NCBI GenBank assembly: GCA_019916065.1
Contig: CM034244.1
Coordinates: forward strand, 30,907,933 to 30,971,932
Source: Vitellaria paradoxa
Taxonomy: Eukaryota; Streptophyta; Magnoliopsida; Ericales; Sapotaceae
Reading direction: 5' to 3'
Length of the DNA: 64,000 nt
Position 1 is the stretch's first letter; each line of letters opens with the position of its first letter. The translations under genes were made by a program, and so were the position numbers. Below, one piece after another: positions 11,471-23,921 of this stretch. The notes under the pieces were generated by a model. The model made no database searches. It was not told the origin of the DNA and worked only from the letters and a program-made list of their open reading frames with translations.

Positions 11471-12548
11471 CATCCTGTGTAGGTTTCGGAGCTTTCAACC
11501 CTTACGCTCTAGAACCCACTATATCTAGTACCCTTAATGACTCCAATATCAAAAATCAATCTCAATTAATGTCTTTTAATTAATAGCACATCATACATAA
11601 GATTCTCCCTAAATCAGGTTCCTTATGTTCATCCTTTACTTTATAAGTTTTATGAAGCATAATATATCTCGAGCCTAAGTTTCATATTGCCCATACATGC
11701 TTGTGTTTAAATAAGTAAACAATTCGCATACAAACTCTTAGTACACATATTTAAAGAGTATACGATTAATGAAATTTGAGAACTCAAATAACCTTAATAA
11801 GTCGTAACATCAGTTTAGAATAATCTACACCATTTTTGGAACAAAAGTGTTTCAAAAATCTAAAGTTTTTAAGAAAAATAGTGGATCTCGTAGCCTACAC
11901 GTAGGCAGCTTGAGGCTTCAGGTCTTTCACAGAATAGCTACAATTTGGGTATAGGTAGCCCGAAGTTTCGAACCTCTCAGATTTCAGTACTCAGAAAAAT
12001 TACAAAATGCCTCGCAGCTTGCCTGTAGGCAATGCGAGGCTTTAGGCCTTCATTTTACTAGAATTTTGTATAGATTTTAAACCAAAGATGAAAATTTTTA
12101 AAACATAAAATATTTAAATCTCCCACATCAAAATAAATATAAAACCATTTTAAACAAATCAAAACATGAGTTATTTCATTTACTCATTTATTTAGTTATA
12201 AAACCAAAATACATATCATGTATCACATATACATCCCTAAAGACATTCAAAAGCATAGATTTATATCATATTAACATTTTCCTTGCAACACCACAGATTA
12301 AATCTTAGAATTTCATATAACATATTCAGAAAGAACATGGCTCATATTTCCACCTCATGTACATATTCAAAACAAATAAAATCCCACCTACCTCATTACA
12401 CATGTAGGCGAACAATGTGCAAAAGCATATCTACCAACCTGAGTTGGTTCTTCTCACAAACTCTGTAGCGAATGCACTCCAAGCTACACATGAACACATT
12501 TCGAAAATGGCCCCCTCTTATTCTTTTTTACTTAACTTAGCAAGAATG

Positions 12549-12550
<2 letters not shown>

Positions 12551-12588
<38 letters not shown>
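12551..12588. repeat. (TC)n microsatellite
   Basis: About 19 CT dinucleotides in a row inside the solo LTR. The same kind of pyrimidine tract occurs in the 34.3-35.7 kb LTR, so it may be part of the LTR leader. Confidence 0.9.
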
Positions 12589-12589
<1 letters not shown>

Positions 12590-13993
12590 GATCAAATGTT
12601 GGCGAAAAATCTAGAGACTTAATGAGGAGGAGATTTATATAAAAACTCACAAAAGGCTTCCCCTGTAAGCCTCCTCTATCAATACACCTCCCCAAACTCC
12701 CACATGCCAGAAATATCATCTACTACCCTTTGGCCTCCCCTACACTAGCACTTAAACTCTTACCACACACCCAACCAATGGGAACTTCGCCTCTCCTCCC
12801 AACCAACCAAAATGCATGCACCTCCCCTTTCTTCCAATAGAAACCCACCTATCTTCTCACCCAATAAGAAAGCATCTCTCTCTTGCCCAATAGAAACACA
12901 CCCATCACATATTTATTTACATTCTAGCGTTAAATATATATATGCATGAAATTCAAAAAAATACATTAAATAAAAATATAAATTTAAGTTAAATAAAAAT
13001 CTGAATAAATAAATAATAAAATAAAATAATTTTATTTATCAAAATTTCTAGGTCATTACAATTAGATTGAATTAGAAACAAGATCACAAAAAATAGGACA
13101 ATTGATAAAAAACATCCAACAACAAATTAATAAAGAAAAAGAAAATTGGAACAAGGTTTTATTAAGAATTATTGCCACAGTGAAACATTTTTCTAGAAAT
13201 AACCTTACTTTTTGTGGGACAAAAGAAACGATATATCAAAAAAATAATGGTAATTTTTTAAGTTTAATTGAAATGATAGAGGAATTTGATCCGATTACGC
13301 AACATCATGTTAGACGCATTAAAGAGGGTAAACTTCATACTCATTACTTAAGTAATACTATACAAAATGAATTGATAGAATTGTTATCTTCTCAAATAAA
13401 AAAAATATAATAATTAAAAAAATTAAAGAAGTGTAATATTTTTCAGTTATTCTTGATTGTACCCTCGATGCAAGTCATCAAGAATAGATAACTCTTATTT
13501 GAAGATGTGTTAATACTTTAACTAATCCAATAAAAATGAAGAGTATTTTGTAGAATTTTTAGAAGTTGATGACATATCAGAAAAATGTCTTTTTGATGAA
13601 CTTATTAATATATTGAAAAAACATGAGTTTGATATTAATGATATAAGGAGACAAGATTATGATAATAGATCTAATATAAAAGGTAAACATCAAGACTACA
13701 AAAACAACTATTGGATATAAATCCTAGAGCATTTTATACACCATGTGGTTATCATAATTTGAATTTAGTTTTATGTGATATGGTTAATTCATGTCCTAGA
13801 GCTATTTCCTTTTTCGGAGTATTACAACATATCTATTCTTTGTTTGCTTCTTCCACTAAACGATAGAAAATTTTGTAAGATATGTATGTAAATTTTCTAT
13901 TAAATCTTTGTCTCAAACTCGATGGAAAAGTAGAATTGAAAGTGTTAAAGCGATAAAGTTTCAAGCTCCAAAAATAAGAGATGCTTTGATTCA

Positions 13994-14524
13994 ATTATCA
14001 AAAGTAGTGAAGATCCCTTGATAAAAAGTGAAACCATGCATTTAGCAACTTATGAGATTAAGAATTTTGAATTTTTGTTAGGAATTAACATTTGGTATGA
14101 TATATTATTTGCCGTTAATTTTGTTAGTAAATTCTTGCAATCAAAAGACATGTATATAGATGTTGCTATAGATCATGTAAAAAGTCTCATTGCTTATTTA
14201 AAAAATTATAGAGAAAATGAATTTGCATCTGCTTTGGACAGTACTAAAAAAATGTGATTAAGAATTATCAAAAGTAGTGAAGATCCCAAGATAAAAAGTG
14301 AAGCCATGCATTTAGCAACTTATGAGATTAAGAATTTTGAATTTTTGTTAGAAATGAACATTTGGTATGATATATTATTTGTTGTTAATTCTGTTAGTAA
14401 ATTCTTGCAATCTAAAGACATGTATATAGATGTTGCTTTAGATCATGTAAAAAGTCTCATTGCTTATTTAAAAAATTATAGATAAAATGGATTTGCATCT
14501 GCTTTGGACTGTACTAAAAAAATG
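13994..14524 (+). repeat. 270-bp-offset tandem duplication within the hAT transposase
   Basis: 13994-14254 and 14264-14524 are near-identical. Both begin ATTATCAAAAGTAGTGAAGA and end CTTTGGAC(A/T)GTACTAAAAAAATG. Each encodes the KSE(T/A)MHLATYEIKNFEFLL segment, so part of the DUF4371/RNase-H-like region occurs twice. The 9-bp linker (TGATTAAGA) puts a TGA stop between the copies. Confidence 0.92.
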
Positions 14525-15255
14525 GCTATAAAAATGGACATAGAACCTAAATTTCGTGAAAAACGATAATTCATAGAAAAAATAATTTGATGAAATTATT
14601 AATAATGATATAATACATTTAGCTAAAGATTCCTTTCGTATTAATTATTTTTTATACATAATAGCTCAATCTATTTCTTTTATTGAAAATAAGTTTGAAC
14701 AATTTTTAGAATATGAAACTATTTTTGGTTTTTTGTTTGATTCACAAAAATTTAAAACTTTCAATGACGATGAATTAAAAAAAATATTGTATTAATCTTG
14801 AATTTTTTTTAAAATTTGGTGAACATTCTGATATTAATGGTCATAATTTATTTTGAGAATTGAAATTGTTGAAAGAAGTGCTAAAAAGAGATATTAGTAC
14901 TCCAGTAGAAATATTAAACTATATTAAAAAATTAAATTCTTTTCCAAATGCATGCATTGTCTATAGAATATTATTGACATCCTATAACTGTTGCTACTGC
15001 TGAAAGAAGTTTTTCAAAATTAAAATTGCTTAAATTTTATTTGAGATTAACTATGCTACTGGATAGATTAAATGGATTAGTCATATTATCTATTGAGAGT
15101 GAAATGTTAGAATGTCTTGATTATGAAACTTTAATAAACAATTTTACAGCTTAAAAAGTTAGAAGAATGAAATAAAAAGTTATACAAGTTAGGCCTCCCG
15201 AAGAAGTTTCAGCTAAGGCTCCCAAACTTCTAAACACGGCCTTGGCTACTGATTG

Positions 15256-18200
15256 ACCTAAACTACTAGATTGGCTACCATCCTCTATTGGTAGATTCAG
15301 TGTTTTTGATATGATTTTCTATCTAGTTTGAACTAGTTCATAGGGTTTTTCCCCATCTTGAGTCCATTTTTTACCTATGTTTTGACAAAAATCTCTCCTT
15401 ATCAATGTGTGCTTTAAAAATGACATCTAAAAGATTATTTATGAAGGAATTTACCACATTTATATTTAGCATTTTCCTCACTCTAACTTCTCTTGAAATG
15501 GTATTAAAATAAATAAATTAATAAAATTTTAGAGTTAATTTTAGTTCTCAGTAATTTTGTTAATTGTAAGTATTTTTCTAATAGATTATAATAAAGTTTA
15601 TAGTAATTAATTAATTAATTTAATAGTTTAATTTTTTCATTGCAGGACTTAGCCAAAACAGATCCCAGAATACAACACTCATTTGAACTAGCATTGGAAC
15701 AGTGAGGCAATTGAACAGTTGTTCGAACAACGGATCGTTCAAACGACTGTCCAAATGACAGTTCCTAGACATTGCTGATTAATTTTGCGATAAACTTAAC
15801 TTAATTTGGTTTTTTCAATTCAGTTCACAAGGCTTCCAATCCAAGTAAAACTGTATACAATATAAGGTATCGCCCATATCTTAAGTCTGAAAATCCATCA
15901 TTTCTAATATTATATAGCTAAAAATATATGATCTATAGTTATAGTAGAAATTAATAAATTTTCGTTTTATATGAACTAATCTTGTGTCTTTTGATTTTTA
16001 TTTTATTTTTCCTGATTTTCTTAATTATTATTTAATATTGGATTGTTCATAATAGGTTTAAAATTTTAAAATATTTAGGTTAAAGATATTTTTTTATGCT
16101 TACATTTTTAGAGGCATTTAAATTTTAAATTGTTAGTTTTTTTTTTTCAATATTTATATCACTAATAACAAGTCATAAATTGGATATTGTACCTATAGTA
16201 AAATTAGTTGGGTGGTCAGATTTTAGACTATACAAAACAATTAAAAAAAATTATTCAAATTTTAGAGAGGATGGTCAAAAGTTTAATTTTTTTAAATTTT
16301 TTGACCCAAAAAATTGTATGTACTGGTGCTATTTATTTTAAACCAACTATCCTATAAAAAAGTTAATTCAAAAATTTATATGTATTAGTAATATTTTTTT
16401 TGAAGTAAGGCCCAACATATGTTTTTTAAAATTACATAAGTATTTTTTAGCTAAAAATTTATACAGGAAGAAGCATTTTTCCAAACTCATAAAATAGTAC
16501 TATCATCAATCTATTTGCATAACATACATTCTTTCGTTTTCCCTTGTTAAACGTTTGCAACTTTGCCCCTACTATTAGTCAAAATGTTCAATTTAATAAC
16601 ATGTCTTACCTTTTCTTGTAAGGGTTTAAAGGTAATGATACCACTTGGAACTCATAAAAAGAGAGAGAGAGAGAGAGAGAAATAAATTTTTAGTAACTTT
16701 TACTTTTTTTTTTTTAATGTTTGGCGATACCTTAAAAGTTACTAAAAATTCTTGAAAATTTCTTTAACTTTTTTCTGAATAACTATAAGTTAATAAAAGT
16801 TATCAGAAGATAATGAAAATTTTAAATTTTTACTAGACATATAAAAATTACACCTAATAATTTTTGTCAAACAAATTACCAAAAGTTCTTAAAAATTTCA
16901 CTTCCAAATAGGTAGAGAGTATTTGGCTCACTAATTTTTATTAAAAAAATAATTTTTATCAAATTTTTTCAACTTTATCCATTAAACACATTTTCAAATT
17001 TTAATTTTTATCCAAATTTTACTAACTTTTTTTTTAATTTTTACTAATTTTTACCAATTTTATTTAACTTTTATAAATTTTCACTAAACACTCAACAAAA
17101 AACTAACAAGACAGGTGTAGCATGCCGGTGCAAAAATTGTACTTTTTTTAATGGTGCCAAACAACCTCATGTTATCTCAAAATATTTTCTTAAGTTTTTC
17201 AACACATGATAAGTATTCAATAAAATATTTTTTATAGTAATGGAAGAGAAAATTGAATTTAATTACTTGTGGTGATTTAATATACAATCACCAAGCTATT
17301 GCAAATTCATAAGCTAGTCCTAACCCAAGAGATGGTTGGTACGAGGCAAAAAAATTTAAAGTAAAAGATTATTGGGGTAACTGTTACCTTAGTAATAGTT
17401 AATAAGGGAATAAATTTATAATATTTATGTTTGAATTGAAAGATTAAATATTACCTGGTAGTAATTATATTATGTCTAAAATGATGAAAGTTTTGAGGGG
17501 ATAAAAATTAACTATGTTTTGGAATGAGTGTAAACTGACCAAGGTGTAAAAATTGATATTTAATTTTAGTAAAATATTATAATAAAATAAATTATCATAA
17601 TAATTATTATTTTAATAATAATTAATTTTAATAAAATATATACTATTAAATATAATTTTAAATAAAAATATTAATTATAAAAAATAATTTTATTAGAGAT
17701 TAACATTTCAATAGTATTTAATTTTAATTATTTATAATAATAATTTTTATTTAGATAAAATAATTCAATAAAAATAATTTTAGATTATTTAAATAAAATA
17801 TAATAATACAATACATAATCTAGTAAATTATTATTTATGAGAAATAATTTTTACTTAATAAAACATTTTAATAAATAAATTATTTTAATAAGTAATTATT
17901 ATTTATTAAACATTAATTAATTTCAATTTGATTAAATAAATTATTATTCTATAATATTTATTATAATAATTTATAGTAGAATGTTGCCTACATTTTTACA
18001 GGAGTGTAAAAAAATATTTCATGGGATAATGAGAAAAGAGTAAAATTTTTCATTATCCTCCGTTACCTACGTTCTCCCTAGAATAAAAATTTACCGAGAG
18101 TAATTGTTACCCAAAGTAATTATTACTTTCTGTCCAAACTGATATAATAGAGAGTAAAAATTATTCTAATAAAATTTACACTTCGTTAGGCCCAAAATAA

Positions 18201-18943
18201 ACATCTCCTAATAAGTTATTAACTACTATTTCAGTGGGTAATGCTGAATTTATATATACCATATCAAGAGAGTTTACGAGTTAGCAGTAGTTATTTTAAT
18301 TGTCATTATTATTTATTATAATTAAAATAAAGGTTTAGTTTGGTGAATTAAATTCTATTTTTCTTTTATACTATTTTTCATATCTTATATTATTTATATA
18401 AGATTATCGGTTCAGTTCAAAATTTAATATTTTTACGATGACAAAAATTAGTTTGATTTTAAATTTAGTGCAAACCAGTATCAAATCGACTTGTGTGCAC
18501 TCTTACTCTATTTTCAATACAATATAAATCAAGTTATAATGTAATTAAATAAAAAAATTCACATAGCATATGAATAAATTAAAATATCATATATACTTAT
18601 TTTTAATCATTAATGAAATAAAAAAGATCAAATTTTGATCAATATTTATTTAATTTTTTTAACCCAACCAAAGAATAAAAATAAAAATAAAAATAATTTA
18701 TAACTGTTATTTTATTTGATTTTTTACATTTTTCCTTCGTGAATACACCAATAAACACGCCTCCCCACCCCAAAATAGAAAGAATTTAATTAAATTATTT
18801 AATCCACATGGATATTTTCTTTTATGTAATTTCCCTCATTTTGGGACAAGGAAATTTAGGCTCTGTTGAAAGCTTTATAATTTTTAATAATTTATATTTA
18901 ATTTTTTTTTGGCTCCAAAACATCCTTTTAATCTCTGCATTTA
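15256..18943. other. Gene-free AT-rich DNA with simple repeats
   Basis: No supported gene. A (GA)n tract lies at ~16661-16681. About 16905-17170 is MITE-like (opening TATTTGGCTCAC, closing GTGCCAAACAACC). About 17560-17960 is almost pure A/T. An 80-140-residue frame cannot be defended anywhere here. Confidence 0.5.
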
Positions 18944-19312
18944 GGGTTGGATTGGCACACATAAAAAACTCCAAAAATCATTATAAATCTCCAACAATTT
19001 TTTTACTTTTAATTTTTCTGCCATCACTATTTTTAAGAAATTTCAATATTTTGCTAAAAAAAATAAAAAATCTGGAAATAGGTTAATCGAAAATGTAAAT
19101 TTTTATATAATCATATTTTTTATGTCGAAAGTTTTTAAACAAGTATCATTATCACTATTTTTTGTGAATTATTTTTGAATCCGTGAGAATAAATTTGTAA
19201 AATCGTTCTCACGATTTGTTACTTTTAAGAAAAAAAATATATTAAAATTAATTTTAAATCACATTTTATTTTAATTTAACTTATTTTTTCTTATTCTAAG
19301 AGGTAGTTGAGC
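18944..19312. mobile_element. Tourist/PIF-Harbinger-like MITE, family B, copy 1
   Basis: It shares full-length similarity with 32104-32465 and 38735-39052, including AGGTTAATCGAA(A/T)GTGTAAA and a central dyad (ATCCGTGAGAAT...CGTTCTCACGA). The left end is TTA then GGGTTGGATTGGC; the right end is eroded (CTTATTCTAAGAGG). The 92-residue open frame at 18808-19086 only reads through the element. Confidence 0.75.
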
Positions 19313-19654
19313 CACCAAATGAAGTATTCCATCCTTTTGCCTCACCGTCACTGTTTAATCTTTCTCTTCTTTCTTTAATTTTCACTTCCCCACTATTGCA
19401 TTCAATTCTCATTGTTGCCCTAATTATTGTCCTCGTCAGTTGTGGGCCAGGGAGTCAATAATAGCAATCTGAATCCACATCTTGGATCAATATAATATAT
19501 ATATATGTTCGTAAACAGTGATTTGGACATTCCAGAGAAGAAAGTTGGGAATGGAAACTTTTTCACCGCTAACTGCAAATTACCGTCAAGATAAACACAA
19601 CACGCGATCAGCTGTAAATTTCTTTTCGTTTCTTTTCTTTTTTCAAGTCAAGTA

Positions 19655-20424
19655 ACGTTTGAAGTGTTAAAAAATAAGAAAAAATGTGATTTAAAATAAA
19701 AAAGAGTATTTGATATTTTTTTTAAATTATATTTTTTAAAAATAAACGGTGTCAAAACTGTTAGAACGGTTTCTCAAATTCATTCTAATGAATTCAAAAA
19801 AATATTTCTTCTCTCTCTAGAAAATGTCAAAATTGTTAGAACGACTTTCCAAATCTGTTATAACAGATTCTACATTGGTAAACCATTAGAACGGTTTATC
19901 TAAATTCGTTCTAACAGATTTTAAAAAATAGAGATAAATTAGCGACAATGATATTCGTTTGAAACTTTTCGACGCGAAAAATATGATTATAAAGAAAAAG
20001 AAACAGTGCCAAAATTGTTAGAACGGTTTCCCAAATTCGTTCTAACGAATTCAAAAAAATACTTATTCTCTCTCTGAAAAATGTCAAAATCATTAGAACG
20101 ACTTTCTAAATCCGTTATAACAGATTCTAAACTGGTAAACCATTAGAACGATTTATCTAAATCCGTTCTAATAGATTTTAAAAAATAGAGACAAATTAGT
20201 GACAATGATACTCATTTGAAAGTTTTCGACGCAAAAAATATGATTATAAAAAAAAAATTTCACACTCAATTAATGTCGTTGCGAATTTTTTATCTTTTAG
20301 TGAAATATTGAATTTTTTTGAAATTATTAAAGGTGAAAAAAAGTAACAGTATAATAAAGAATTTTAATAAATTATGTCGTTGAAGTTTGATGGAGTTTTA
20401 TGAAATTTTTTAACACTCCAGACG
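19655..20424. mobile_element. MITE with 20-bp terminal inverted repeats and an internal 257-bp tandem duplication
   Basis: The left terminus CGTTTGAAGTGTTAAAAAAT and the reverse complement of the right terminus, CGTCTGGAGTGTTAAAAAAT, match at 18 of 20 positions. Inside, 19749-20005 and 20006-20262 are a tandem duplication of a segment full of GTTAGAACGGTTT / CGTTCTAACGAATT words. There is no coding capacity. The superfamily is uncertain; TA or a similar short sequence flanks both ends. Confidence 0.75.
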
Positions 20425-20608
20425 TATGGTTACTTTGGCCTTGCATTGAATCTAAGGCGCTTGCGCAAATATGCGCGCGTGCGGCGCGCGTGTGTAGAGA
20501 TTGACTCAAATAAAATTATATTTTGAAAATTAATTTATAATTAATAAAAGAATTATATTTTTAAAACAAGTAGACGTAAAAGCTGGAGAAAATTTAAAAA
20601 AAGAAAAT

Positions 20609-20755
20609 GTGTGTTCGGAGTTATATAAATTTGTAAAAGTTAGTATCCCGTCCTTTGTACAGTGAATAAAAATTTTAATTTTATATTTTCGTAATTCATA
20701 TTTATAAAAATTTGTTGAGTTTTATATTTTTTTTAACTCTAAAAATGTACCAAAG
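20609..20755. mobile_element. MITE, family C, eroded copy
   Basis: It opens GTGTGTTCGGAGTTATATAA and closes TTTAACTCTAAA. The internal words GTACAGTGAATAAAAATTT and TTCGTAATTCATATTTATA match the better-bounded copies at 44666-44814 and 47292-47460. No clean duplication was found. Confidence 0.55.
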
Positions 20756-20997
20756 TCAATATAGGTTAATTTTGTTTTTGGTAGAAAAAAATTAATGACG
20801 ATTAAAAAGAATTAATAAAAATTAAATCTTTAATATTTTTTGATGCACCAAACAACGCATCGTCTAAAAAGAATTTAAAGCTTTCTGCCCATTAGTTTGA
20901 GGAGAATTTTGCCATCAAATTTGAACGAAGAGTTTCACTTTCAAAATTTAAGAAATATTCAAATTAATTTTAAATTTTAAAGTGATTTACTCAAATT

Positions 20998-21024
20998 TAT
21001 TATTATTATTATTATTATTATTAT
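20998..21024. repeat. (TTA)n microsatellite
   Basis: About nine TTA/ATT trinucleotides in a row. Confidence 0.9.
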
Positions 21025-22080
21025 GTTTGTATTTTGGGAATGCGAGGGCACTGATAGTGTGCAGCAGTATCAATCCCAAATATTAATTTCAGACTATTAA
21101 ATCTAAATTTAATTATTCAAGTTTACTCACGTACTTTTAAAATAAAAAATATATAAATACATTCAAATCGTTAAATTTTAATTCAACGGTTCTAAATTTA
21201 CCGTCACACGACTGACATCAGCCTCCCCTTTTGGAGGGTTTGAGGTTGAGGGTGGTAAAGGGCAGTGTAAACAGTTGTCGTGGACCCTCACGGTGACTCA
21301 TTTCAGAGGGGGCGCCTAAACCCTAATAATTGCAGTGCTCTACCACTTGGTGACTGGTGGAAGGATTAGGTAGTGAAATTAATGTAACTTTTTTTTTTTG
21401 TATTTTTTTTTTATAGGTTAAACGGGGAGAAGGTGAATATTCTGAGTTTCGAATTCGGATGATAAGTAAGCTTGCGAGGGCCTTTATCACTTCAGTCACA
21501 ACCGTGCTCAAATTAATATAATTTTTTTTTTAAATTTCATTTTTTTTTCCTCCACGCTTGGAAAGGTAGAAAGTTAAAACAAATAGCAAAGTAATTCTTA
21601 ATTGGCTAGTCTCATAGCCAACGACCATAATAGTGATCTTTGCCAAATTACAATATTAATGCCGAAGAGAAGTGGAATGAAGAAGAAAGGAAATTAAGTT
21701 GACATTTTATTTCCTAAATTAGTGGGAGAAAAAGGAAATGAAAAAGAGAAAGAAAGGAATTTTTTTTTTTTCCCAATTATTTTCTCGTCGTCTTTTATTT
21801 CTCTTAGACAAATTATCCAGTTTTTATTCCTTCTTCTTTGCCTTGGCTTCTTGATTTTAAAGGAAAATTTATTTACTTTCACTTTCACATTTTTTTTTTT
21901 AATTTTTATTTTTGGTTCACGACCAAAACCCGCCGAAGGCTTGCAGATAGTACATTTGTGAATCATCCCACAAGCCCCACGAACCCAAAAAGCTCATAAA
22001 AATCTTTTAGTGATAGCCCCCGAGGAGAAACCTTTGTAGAGTTTGTGAACCACCTCCACAAAATTCATGAACAAATAAGG
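21025..22080. other. Intergenic DNA, no supported gene
   Basis: The region has moderate GC patches (for example near 21230-21320, GTCGTGGACCCTCACGGTGAC) and homopolymer T runs. Open frames on both strands (21323-21511, 21694-21966, 21722-21961) are low-complexity Lys/Ser or Phe-rich and are mirror shadows of each other. Nothing is recognised. Confidence 0.4.
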
Positions 22081-22082
22081 AT

Positions 22083-22426
22083 AGCAGGGCGGGTATAACT
22101 TTTTTTTCGTTCCCGTTTAATAATATTTTTTTTTTATTTCCATCTCTATTTCCGTTTCAAAAATAATAATTTTTTTTATACTCATCTCTACTAAATAATT
22201 AAATTTCCGTTCTCGTCTTTATTTCCACTTACCTGTCTAACATGCTAACTATTATAAATTATATATTATATATATATTAAATAAAAATAAAAAATATATA
22301 TATAAATTAATAAATAATATTTAAACGAGTATATGGTGAAATGGGAATTATCATACCTGTCTCTATATTCGTTCAGATAACACTTTAAAATTTCCATAAC
22401 CGTCCTCGTCCTGTCCCCGCTATTTT
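22083..22426. mobile_element. Probable hAT-type MITE
   Basis: The left end TAGCAGGGCGGGTAT and the right end CTGTCCCCGCTA are roughly inverted (right end reversed: TAGCGGGGACAG). Subterminal words rich in CCCGTT/CGTCCTCGTC flank an AT-rich core, the layout of small Ac-like hAT derivatives. A convincing 8-bp duplication is not visible. Confidence 0.5.
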
Positions 22427-22948
22427 TTTTATAACCGAAAACTCACACTAGTTTATTACAACTCACAACAAATCGTGTATCTAACAGATAAACCGGAGAG
22501 ATACACGCTGCTCTCACGCACATCCCACTTGAGTCAAGAATCAAACTAGTGTAGTTTCTGTGGGAAGTATACCTACGAGTTATTCGACCTAACCCTATGA
22601 AGCGTCCCTACTATTAGAATCTCCATATATATCCTTCACGAATGGGACGAGTGAAGCAAATACTCATTTAATACTGATATATTTGTCATCTTTTTAAACA
22701 AGGCAGTGTAAGGAGATCATACATGAGTAATTCTAATCAAGAGAAGAAAACTTTTATAAAATTAAAAACCCCCAACCTCTTCGAATTTACCGTTGAGAGT
22801 GTGTCTTCCATGTTGCTTATAAGTTACTCCTCAGATTTCAAACAGTCCCGAAATTAATTTATTTTTAAGAATATAAATATTAGTAATTTCAGAAATAAAT
22901 AATAACTATTTATAAAAACAAAGGCTTATTACATACTGACCTGTTGTT
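22427..22948. other. Unassigned intergenic DNA
   Basis: Mixed-composition DNA containing GAGTCAAGAATCAAACTAGTG and CCTAACCCTATGAAGCGTCC. This might be the edge of an old repeat, but no boundary or coding signal was found. Confidence 0.3.
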
Positions 22949-22964
22949 TAATTGGATGAAATTA

Positions 22965-23086
22965 TTTTTTTTTTTTTTTTGAAAGGTGAATTTTTTTTTT
23001 TTTTTTTTTAAGGGAGGGGGAAGACTCGAACTCGAGTCATGAGCGGACAGGAAAGGCTCTTAACCACTGAACTAAAGGCCACGCTC
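22965..23086 (-). mobile_element. tRNA-derived SINE, copy 1
   Basis: Read on the minus strand it starts GAGCGTGGCCTTTAGTTCAG. It has an A-box-like segment (TAGTTCAGTGGTTAAGAG), a B box (GAGTTCGAGTCTT) and a poly(A) tail. It is flanked by a 16-bp duplication, TAATTGGATGAAATTA (22949-22964 and 23087-23102), the mark of LINE-type target-primed insertion. The tRNA-like part is an RNA polymerase III promoter, not a working tRNA. A second copy lies at 60003-60112. Confidence 0.9.
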
Positions 23087-23102
23087 TAATTGGATGAAAT
23101 TA

Positions 23103-23918
23103 ACCGAGTGCATAAATTAAAAATTACCTTAAGGAGAGAAGACAGGATTGTTTAGTTTTAACCATGATTTTAGAACTAACAATGACAGCGCTCACAGTTC
23201 CAACATTACGACCGTGTAGGTTAATATTTTGAACGAGCAATTTGGCCAGTACTCATAAGAAATCCCGTCCTGGCTATAATTACATAAATTTTAAATAATA
23301 GAGCTTGGTTTGAGGGGTAAAAAAAATTAACTTTTTTATATAGTTAACAGTTATTAACTGCTAAAAGTTAGTTTTTTTTTTTTTTTGGGAGAGAAAAAAA
23401 TTAATTTTTTAATAATTAACTTTTTAACTTCTTATTAATTTATTATTTTTGTCTTTTAAAATTAAAAATAAAATAAAATATGAGATAATAAATTTAATTA
23501 TTTAAAAAAATAAAAAAACTAGTAACTCCAACTACTAACTATTTTTGACAAATGGAAGTCACAACTAGTCCAATCCCATCCTAACCCAGAGGAGAAAATA
23601 AGGCTACTATGAGGCAGTTTGGCACCACATAAAAAATATACATAATTTTCTAACGACACGTGTTATATTAAATTTTTATTAAATATTTAGTATAAATTTG
23701 TAAAAGTTAAAAACAATGATAAAGATAAAAAAAAATTTAAAAATTATTTAAAATTACAAAAAGGAGAAATTTAGAGATGTGTTTATGAAGAAAGTTGACA
23801 AAATTAATAAAAATTATTTTTGGGGGGGTTAAAAATCGGTGAGTCAAATACCCTCTTCAAATAAAAATAATCAGGAAATGACATCTAACTAGAAATTTTT
23901 ACGAGAGATAAGGCCCTG
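23103..23918. other. AT-rich intergenic DNA
   Basis: No gene. Poly-T and poly-A runs, with weak MITE-like words around 23620-23880. Nothing else is supported. Confidence 0.4.
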
Positions 23919-23921
23919 TTT

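Larger units (their letters stand above)
10638..13060 (-). mobile_element. Solo LTR of a gypsy-type retrotransposon
   Basis: It starts TGTCATGCCCCG and ends CTAGGTCATTACA. Read on the minus strand it begins TGTAATGACC and ends CGGGGCATGACA, almost the same termini as the LTRs of the gypsy element at 1873-7912. It is flanked by ATTGG (10633-10637) and ATTAG (13061-13065), a 5-bp duplication with one change. Removing it and one copy of the duplication joins the hAT reading frame exactly. No gag or pol lies inside, so it is what remains after LTR-LTR recombination. At 2423 bp it is long for an LTR. A block around 11500 (minus strand AAGGGTTGAAAG...CCGAAACC) resembles ~3245-3270 of the gypsy 5' LTR, so the families are related. 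Confidence 0.9.
9961..15154 (+). pseudogene. hAT transposase (TTF zinc finger, DUF4371, dimerisation domain), split by a solo LTR
   Basis: The likely start is ATG 9961, with GYEKLKKK close behind. The TTF-type zinc-finger region lies at ~10260-10637 (DTRQWTI, then CDRGWLVY and VYCFCYKLF). Coding stops at SNW and resumes at 13066 with IELETRSQKIGQLIKNI. DUF4371 follows (GGxxEFDPxxQHHVRRI-like near 13280, LLSSQIKKI, YDNRSN, FYTPCGYHNLNLVLCDM, LSQTRW). The hAT dimerisation domain is at ~14970-15150 (TAERSFSKLKLLKFYLR, LDRLNGLVILSIE), ending at TAA 15152. It is inactivated by frameshifts (e.g. near 10020, 13430 and 13870), stops, a 270-bp duplication and the LTR insertion. It resembles plant zinc finger MYM-type 1-like transposase genes. 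Confidence 0.88.
9065..15255 (+). mobile_element. Dead hAT DNA transposon, TTF/DUF4371 type
   Basis: The element is defined by its transposase remnant (9961-15154). On each side lie GGCCCC/GGCCTC-rich flanks (GTCTAGGACCCCACAAATAG near 9095 and AGGCTCCCAAACTTC near 15215) typical of this hAT subgroup. The outermost inverted repeats and the 8-bp duplication are too eroded to place, so the ends are approximate to a few tens of bases. A solo LTR at 10638-13060 interrupts it. Confidence 0.75.

Noticed and set aside
22965..23086. tRNA gene
   Set aside because: It has tRNA-like promoter boxes, but no complete cloverleaf, a poly(A) tail and a 16-bp target duplication, so it is a SINE; the same holds at 60003-60112 and 25037-25293.
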